Shown in pieces: positions 59,591 to 64,000 of a stretch of DNA of 64,000 nt (positions within the stretch are counted from its first letter, which is position 1; every line of letters begins with the position of its first letter). The translations under genes were made by a program, and so were the position numbers. This DNA is from Acetatifactor sp. GTDB lineage: Bacteria > Bacillota > Clostridia > Lachnospirales > Lachnospiraceae. The notes under the pieces are model-generated. The model was given only the letters and a program-made list of their open reading frames with translations. It did not search any database and had not been told where the DNA came from. The stretch lies in contig JAEEVF010000002.1 in the NCBI GenBank assembly GCA_016290775.1, forward strand, positions 186,001-250,000, given 5' to 3'.

Positions 59591-59621
59591 GCTCAGAAGG
59601 TTTCGGCCTTCTGGGCTTTTT
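59591..59621 (+). terminator. Terminator of the toxin-antitoxin operon
   Basis: GCTCAGAAGG and CCTTCTGGGC pair (one wobble) around TTTCGG, then TTTTT. Confidence 0.85.
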
Positions 59622-59701
59622 GTTTCCGCAAGCAGTCGCGTCTGGGCTGCGCGGAAGCCCGCCAGTGCGTTTTAGCGGGGGGTATCGTGCGACAATTTTT
59701 A

Positions 59702-59730
59702 TTGTGCCTGGGGCGTGGCGATGGTATAAT
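59702..59730 (+). promoter_or_regulatory. Promoter before the gene at 59762
   Basis: TTGTGC (59702-59707), 17 bases and TATAAT (59725-59730), with TG one base before the -10 box. Confidence 0.7.
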
Positions 59731-59761
59731 ATAACATGGGATGAAAGGAGGCATATTCCTT

Positions 59762-60400
59762 ATGGGATTGATTATAAAGGAGCTGTCGAAGCGCATTCAG
59801 AAGACGGTCTCGCCGCTGACGGATAAGGTGCTGACGGGGTGGGACAAGGTGGTCGGCGCGGTGGACGTAAAGACGCAGCAAAGGCTGCGGAAGTTCATGG
59901 AGCAGGGCGACCGGCACACGCGGCTTTGGCTGGAGGACCTACGGGTCGAAGGGAAGAATTCGTTTGACGCAAAGAACGAGCGCGGGGACCGAAAGCTCCA
60001 GGTGCTGAAGGGCACGAGGAAGGGGAAGACGGTATATTCCGTGCACAGTCTTGTGGGGCGCGAACTGGCCTGCGTCGTGGAGAACATGCCGTTCCTGGAC
60101 AAGGTGTTTAAGTCGGAGGACGCGTCCATAACATATGAATTATATGATGGCGAATTGAAGATTGGCGAGGCGGTCGTGGGCGTCACCGAGGCGCGCAGGG
60201 TAACGCTGAAGGGAAGCAGGCTTACGCTGGGCGGCAGGCCTTCTGAGATGGAGTTTTGGGTGCAGGATGACGAGGGCGAGATCGTGATGATCGCAGGTCC
60301 CACGCAGGGGCACCTGTGCCTGGAGATTGGGCAGCCCGCGAAGGAATTAGCCAGCGTTTTGATCGCGATCGCGGTGAATCTGGCGGCGAGAGCATATTAA
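59762..60400 (+). CDS. Hypothetical protein, possibly LURP-one/scramblase-like
   Basis: A 212-residue cytoplasmic protein with AAAGGAGG before the ATG at 59762. The middle (about 75-200) is rich in short strands (KLQVLKGTRKGKTVYSVHSL, ITYELYDGELKIGEAVVG, MEFWVQDDEGEIVMIAG), the look of a LURP-one/scramblase barrel, but no firm match is made. It ends with a hydrophobic stretch LASVLIAIAVNLAARAY. It starts an operon with the M48 protease gene 21 bases later. Confidence 0.7.
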   Translation: MGLIIKELSKRIQKTVSPLTDKVLTGWDKVVGAVDVKTQQRLRKFMEQGDRHTRLWLEDLRVEGKNSFDAKNERGDRKLQVLKGTRKGKTVYSVHSLVGRELACVVENMPFLDKVFKSEDASITYELYDGELKIGEAVVGVTEARRVTLKGSRLTLGGRPSEMEFWVQDDEGEIVMIAGPTQGHLCLEIGQPAKELASVLIAIAVNLAARAY

Positions 60401-60421
60401 AGAAAAAGGAGGACACACATT

Positions 60422-61777
60422 ATGGCAGTAGATTCTATGTATTACGTTCACGAGGCGGACAAGGCGGCGCTGAAGGCGCTTCAGGCAATTCCGGGGTTTA
60501 GCGCGCTCATGAAGGCGTTCATGAAGGTTTGGAACGAGCGGCTGTTCCGCATTTCCAACATGTCGACGCACATCAGGCTGAGCGAGACGCAGCTCCCGAA
60601 GTATTATAATATGCTTCCGCCGATCTGCGAGAAGCTTGGGATCGAGGTGCCTGAGCTCTACCTCGAGATGGATGTGAGGCCGAATTCATATACCAGCGGC
60701 GAGACGAAGCCGTTCATCGTGATCACGTCGGGGCTTTTGAACAGTGTTCCGGAGGAGCTGATCCCCACGGTGCTGGCGCATGAGTGCGGTCACATCGCAT
60801 GCCATCACGTGCTTTACCGCACCATGGGTTCCATGCTTTTGGATTCCACGAGGTCGGCGCTTTCCTATTTCCTGCCGCACGCAGGGCTTCTGACGCTCCC
60901 TTTGGTGGTTGGATTCTACTATTGGATGCGTTGCAGTGAGCTGTCGGCGGACCGCGCGGCGGTGATCGTGGACGGCGACGCGAAGAAGATGTCGGACGTG
61001 TGCCTGTGCTTTGCAGGATATGACAAGGAGATTGCCGGCGCTGCGAACAAGGAAGAGTTCATGAAGCAGGCGGAGGAATATCGTGAGATGATCAAGGGCT
61101 CCGCTTGGGACAAGACGCTGGAATTCTTCTCGTTGTTTAACGAGTCTCATCCCTTCACGGCAGTGCGTGCGCTGGAGTGCGTTGAGTTTGAAAAGAGCGA
61201 GCAGTTTAGGAGCATCATGGATGGGACTTATATGAACCAGCCGACGGGCGGTAGCGGAAGTGGCTTCGGCGGCTTTGGCGGCTTTGGCGGCGGCTCCGAC
61301 AACGGCGGAGCTGACGGCGATGGCGCTGGCTCTGACGACACGTTGAAGGCGCCCTGGGTGAAGGATGATGAAGAGGATGCTGTCAAGGCAGATGACAACG
61401 CTAGCAACGCAAATTCCGCTCCGCTGAAGGCTCCTTGGGCAGATTACGCCGATGACGGCACGCCCGCTGGATCCGGTTCGGGCAGTGGCTCGGGTAGCGG
61501 TTCAGGCTTTGGTTCTGGCAGTGGCTCGAATTCTGGTTCGGGCTTTGGCGGCTTTGGCTCCGGCAGCTCCGACGAAAAGAAGCAGTGGTTTAAGTTTGAC
61601 GGTACCATGCCTGATTTCTCTAAGTTTACGCAAGCCTTCAAGAAGTCCGGGGAGAGCGCAGAGCCCTCCGATTCAGCTCTCGCGGGCGACCTTCGAAACC
61701 TCAAGGCCCTCCTCGACGAAGGCCTGATCTCGAAGGACGAATATGAAGCAAAGAAGAAGCAGTTGTTGGGGTTGTAA
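60422..61777 (+). CDS. M48-family zinc metallopeptidase with a SHOCT tail
   Basis: A 451-residue protein. The zinc site is His120-Glu121-Cys-Gly-His124 with Glu173 (CSELSADRAA) as third ligand. Helices flank it (about 132-168), as in HtpX/Ste24-type enzymes. From about 275 the chain is Gly/Ser/Asp-rich and disordered. It closes with a SHOCT domain (LRNLKALLDEGLISKDEYEAKKKQLL). AAAGGAGGA precedes the ATG. It is probably a membrane-associated housekeeping protease. Confidence 0.9.
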   Translation: MAVDSMYYVHEADKAALKALQAIPGFSALMKAFMKVWNERLFRISNMSTHIRLSETQLPKYYNMLPPICEKLGIEVPELYLEMDVRPNSYTSGETKPFIVITSGLLNSVPEELIPTVLAHECGHIACHHVLYRTMGSMLLDSTRSALSYFLPHAGLLTLPLVVGFYYWMRCSELSADRAAVIVDGDAKKMSDVCLCFAGYDKEIAGAANKEEFMKQAEEYREMIKGSAWDKTLEFFSLFNESHPFTAVRALECVEFEKSEQFRSIMDGTYMNQPTGGSGSGFGGFGGFGGGSDNGGADGDGAGSDDTLKAPWVKDDEEDAVKADDNASNANSAPLKAPWADYADDGTPAGSGSGSGSGSGSGFGSGSGSNSGSGFGGFGSGSSDEKKQWFKFDGTMPDFSKFTQAFKKSGESAEPSDSALAGDLRNLKALLDEGLISKDEYEAKKKQLLGL

Positions 61778-61845
61778 TTTAGCGTGTTAGTTGCGGCGGC
61801 CTGAGATCGCAGGCCGCTGCAACGCAGTTTATTAGGGGGAAAACT

Positions 61846-62199
61846 ATGGGGAGTTTTCGGCTCTTGATTTTCATTGCGGTGGGCGCTTTTATTGTGGCGA
61901 AGCTTGCGAAGTTTGTCTGGCACATTGTGGAGCGGACGCATTGCAAGGCCACCGTACAAGGCCATTTTGTGTACCCGAATTACCGCACGATCATCAGCGG
62001 CAGGTACTTCACGCACACTTACGTGCCCGTCTATGAGTATGAGGTCGACGGCAAGATCTACCACGCGGAGATCGAGCTGCAAAACCCTGATCCGACGGCC
62101 TTCATGGGCAAAGTCGAAGTGGAATATGACACCGCCGACCCGACGGTGTGCTTCATCCTGAACAAACGCGGCACCATGATGATCAAGGAAGAACACTAG
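61846..62199 (+). CDS. DUF3592-like small membrane protein
   Basis: A 117-residue protein: one helix (about 3-25) and then a domain with TVQGHFVYPNYRTIIS, PVYEYEVDGKIYHAEI and PTVCFIL, the pattern of DUF3592-type proteins. Site GGGGGAAAACT precedes the ATG. It is followed within 10 bases by a membrane permease-like gene. Function unknown. Confidence 0.8.
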   Translation: MGSFRLLIFIAVGAFIVAKLAKFVWHIVERTHCKATVQGHFVYPNYRTIISGRYFTHTYVPVYEYEVDGKIYHAEIELQNPDPTAFMGKVEVEYDTADPTVCFILNKRGTMMIKEEH

Positions 62200-62208
62200 G
62201 TGAATTTT

Positions 62209-62760
62209 ATGAAAGAATTGTCTGAAAAACAACGAACTGGAATCGGGATCTTCCTGCTGACCGTGCTCGGCGCGTTCGTGGGATGGGTCTACGAAATGAT
62301 ATTCTATCGAATTGACTTAGGGTATTTTATCAAACGCGGCCACGGCTTCGGACCGTGGCTGCCGATCTATGCCTTCGGCGCGCTGGGGCTCCTCCTCATC
62401 GTGACGAAAAAGAAGCTCCACCCCGCGGTGCTGTTCGTGTTGTCCGTGGTCGGCTCGGGCATCATCGAGTACGTGACCGGCTGGGTGCTGTACAACTGGA
62501 TGGGCGTGCGCCTGTGGGATTACAATGTCGAGATCTGGAACTGGGGCAACATTGACGGCTATGTCTGCGCCCGCTCCGTGCTGCTCTTTGGCGTGTTCGG
62601 CGCCGTGTTTGGCGCGCTCATCGTGCCGCCGTTCATGCGCTTTGTGCAGAAGGCGAAGGCCCGCCCCCTCGTGATCGTGACCACCGTCCTCGCCATCATC
62701 GTCGGCGCCGACGTCATCTACGGCTACGTGATCAAATCCTTCATCAACGGAGGGCTGTAA
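62209..62760 (+). CDS. Putative CmpB-type ABC transporter permease
   Basis: A 183-residue protein with about five hydrophobic helices (11-31, 45-65, 70-92, 120-142, 155-175). Features FVGWVYEMIFY near the N-terminus, GSGIIEYVTGWVL and WDY fit the ABC_trans_CmpB (DUF1113-like) family of putative permeases. No ATPase gene is adjacent. Start set at ATG 62209; GTG at 62200 abuts the previous stop and is the alternative. Confidence 0.8.
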   Translation: MKELSEKQRTGIGIFLLTVLGAFVGWVYEMIFYRIDLGYFIKRGHGFGPWLPIYAFGALGLLLIVTKKKLHPAVLFVLSVVGSGIIEYVTGWVLYNWMGVRLWDYNVEIWNWGNIDGYVCARSVLLFGVFGAVFGALIVPPFMRFVQKAKARPLVIVTTVLAIIVGADVIYGYVIKSFINGGL

Positions 62761-62802
62761 ACATAGGGCAACAGTCCAAAATCCCATCAAAATAAGAATT
62801 TT

Positions 62803-62851
62803 AAAAAACTTGTTTGTCCAACTTGAACAAACAAGTTTTTTGCGTTATAAT
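62803..62851 (+). promoter_or_regulatory. Promoter set in a 15-bp inverted repeat, before the DUF3990 operon
   Basis: AAAAAACTTGTTTGT (62803-62817) and its exact complement (62827-62841) flank CCAACTTGA. TTGAAC (62823-62828), 17 bases and TATAAT (62846-62851) form a promoter whose -35 sits in the loop and right arm. The repeat can end the upstream transcript and can also serve as an operator for the HTH domain encoded next. Confidence 0.75.
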
Positions 62852-62873
62852 AGTCGCAAAGGAGCTGATTGAA

Positions 62874-63725
62874 ATGATCAAAGTTAATTGCGATTACAAG
62901 ATAAAAGAAGATGTCCAGTTCATTTTGGAGGCAGAAAAGATCACTGTCGCTGAGCTTTCCGAGCGTACAAAGATATCCAGAACTACGCTGGAAGAAATTG
63001 AAGAAAAGGGTGTGACGACGGAAAGTGTTTGTGAGAAGCTCTATTCGTATGCATATGAAGAAAACTACAGGATCAATTCCGTCAAAGAAGAGTTCATGAA
63101 GGAGAAATCCAAGAATGTTCTGTTCCACGGCTCCAAGGCGGGCCTGTCGGAGATCACGATTTCTGGTGCACGGGCGAACTGTGATTTTGGAAAAGGGTTC
63201 TATCTCGGAGAAACCTATGCGCAGGCGCTGGCATTTGTTTGCGAGAATGAGAAGTCGTCGGTATATTCCTTTGCATATTCTCTCGAAGACCTCAAAATAA
63301 AAAGGTTTGATTGTTCCATGGAGTGGATGATGGCCATCTGTTATCACAGAGGCACGCTGGGCGCATACTCCAAGAATGCAATGGTTCGCTCGATCGTTGA
63401 CGAAATTGAAGCATCGGATGTGATCATCGCGCCGATCGCAGACAATAAAATGTTTTATATCATGACGCAGTTTACCGACGGAGAAATCAATGCTGATGTG
63501 GCGCTGCATTCCTTGTCGGCATCCAGACTGGGGCTGCAGTATATTTTCAGGACGGACAAAGCCTTGGAAAAACTGACGCCGATCGAAAAACACTATCTGT
63601 GCATTCCGGAACGCGAAGACTGCAAGAAGCTATTAAATGAGCGAAGCTATGAGATTGACACGAAGCTGAAACTCGCCAAAAGAGAGTTTAGAACGGGGTT
63701 GTACATTGAGGAATTATTGAAATGA
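62874..63725 (+). CDS. HTH-DUF3990 protein (ADP-ribosyltransferase-like toxin)
   Basis: A 283-residue protein. Residues 1-65 are a small HTH (VAELSERTKISRTTLEEIEE). Residues about 80-245 are DUF3990: LFHGSKAGLSEI, GARANCDFGKGFYLGETYAQALAFV, a distant relative of ADP-ribosyltransferases, where HG and the Y/GFY positions bind NAD. Members are associated with toxin-antitoxin modules. The start at 62874 follows AAAGGAG; the ATG overlap with the next gene (ATGA) shows co-translation. Target unknown. Confidence 0.82.
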   Translation: MIKVNCDYKIKEDVQFILEAEKITVAELSERTKISRTTLEEIEEKGVTTESVCEKLYSYAYEENYRINSVKEEFMKEKSKNVLFHGSKAGLSEITISGARANCDFGKGFYLGETYAQALAFVCENEKSSVYSFAYSLEDLKIKRFDCSMEWMMAICYHRGTLGAYSKNAMVRSIVDEIEASDVIIAPIADNKMFYIMTQFTDGEINADVALHSLSASRLGLQYIFRTDKALEKLTPIEKHYLCIPEREDCKKLLNERSYEIDTKLKLAKREFRTGLYIEELLK

Positions 63726-64000
63726 GAAAATTCGATCACAATGGTTTGTTGTTAGCAGAATATCAGGGGAAATTGTTTGAAAAGTCCACGGAACTGGGAT
63801 GTTCTACTGGGATTTTCATGCGCCGTTTTTTGCATTCGGACCTGCTAAAAAAACTGGATGGTAATAATCCGGCGTCGCTCTCGCTGAACGTTCAGGACGG
63901 ACTGCAGAGCATCCAAGAGCAATTTGGAGAGACGAACTACGGACAGGTGAAGTACTCTAAAAGCGCTATGTTTTGGATAGGCTACATGTATCGATATATT
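63722..64000 (+). CDS. Probable antitoxin or partner of the DUF3990 protein, 3'-truncated
   Basis: The frame opens at 63722 (ATGA overlap with the DUF3990 stop) and runs off the window. About 93 residues are seen: helical, polar, with the motif FMRRFLHSDLLKKLD and AMFWIGYMYRYI at the visible end. No family is claimed. Position after the toxin gene suggests an antitoxin or partner. Confidence 0.65.
   Translation, partial: MRKFDHNGLLLAEYQGKLFEKSTELGCSTGIFMRRFLHSDLLKKLDGNNPASLSLNVQDGLQSIQEQFGETNYGQVKYSKSAMFWIGYMYRYI

Overview
The window looks like a chromosomal stretch of a low-to-mid GC Firmicute, most likely a Clostridia member close to Lachnospiraceae. This is an inference from gene content, not a measured placement. 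Supporting signs are strong AGGAGG ribosome sites, a type II fatty-acid cluster using the flavoprotein reductase FabK, anti-sigma proteins with an 'LLDAVGGID' N-terminus, a FeoB-associated Cys-rich protein beside a copper ATPase, and many tethered or secreted hypothetical proteins. No rRNA, tRNA, insertion sequence, integrase or CRISPR array was recognised.

Layout. 1-5.9 kb: surface and membrane proteins (two lipoproteins, a four-helix Cys-rich membrane protein, an L,D-transpeptidase, an MgtC-like protein), punctuated by REP-like palindromes. 6.0-13.9 kb: the fatty-acid operon acpP-fabK-fabD-fabG-fabF-fabZ-accDA(fused)-fabH-marR. Two TTGACAATCAAAA sites flank its promoter, so the last gene probably represses the first. 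accB and accC are absent. 14.1-17.6 kb: an ECF-like sigma factor, an anti-sigma/DUF3160 fusion and a small anchored protein. 17.7-27.9 kb: peroxiredoxin, methyltransferase, lipoprotein, a phosphorelay histidine kinase (HisKA-HATPase-REC-Hpt), a PfkB kinase, a degenerate-GGDEF/EAL protein overlapping a DNA methyltransferase with a basic repeat tail, and a YcxB-like protein. 27.9-31.1 kb: divergent GH31 glycosidase and AraC regulator. 31.3-36.7 kb: a GLUG-like surface protein, an AAA ATPase behind a 9-bp repeat array, a Ser/Thr kinase, a GNAT protein and TcdA. 36.7-39.3 kb (minus strand): glycan-modification operon (DegT aminotransferase, GT2, GtrA). 39.5-50.7 kb: a second GLUG-like protein, a diguanylate cyclase, copper export (copA carrying an in-frame copZ with its own ribosome site), nitroreductase, NAD(P)H oxidoreductase, aldo-keto reductase, AAA/DUF4143 ATPase and a sugar O-acetyltransferase.

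50.8-59.6 kb and 62.8-64 kb form an accessory, defence-like region. It opens with a perfect 16-bp inverted repeat and a four-gene operon: a membrane-anchored deaminase, GIY-YIG nuclease/DUF2075 helicase, MazG-like NTP pyrophosphohydrolase and membrane-anchored NERD nuclease. Next come an XRE regulator, an unknown small protein, a DisA_N-like protein with an altered RHR motif, and an MqsR toxin beside an antitoxin that joins an MqsA-like zinc/HTH part to a Panacea domain. After a short housekeeping-like stretch (M48 protease, DUF3592, CmpB-type permease), an HTH-DUF3990 ADP-ribosyltransferase-like toxin and a partner gene run off the end. The four-gene nuclease/deaminase/MazG operon is the best candidate for a little-described system. 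The copA/copZ gene-in-gene and the hybrid MqsR/MqsA-Panacea pair are the next most notable.
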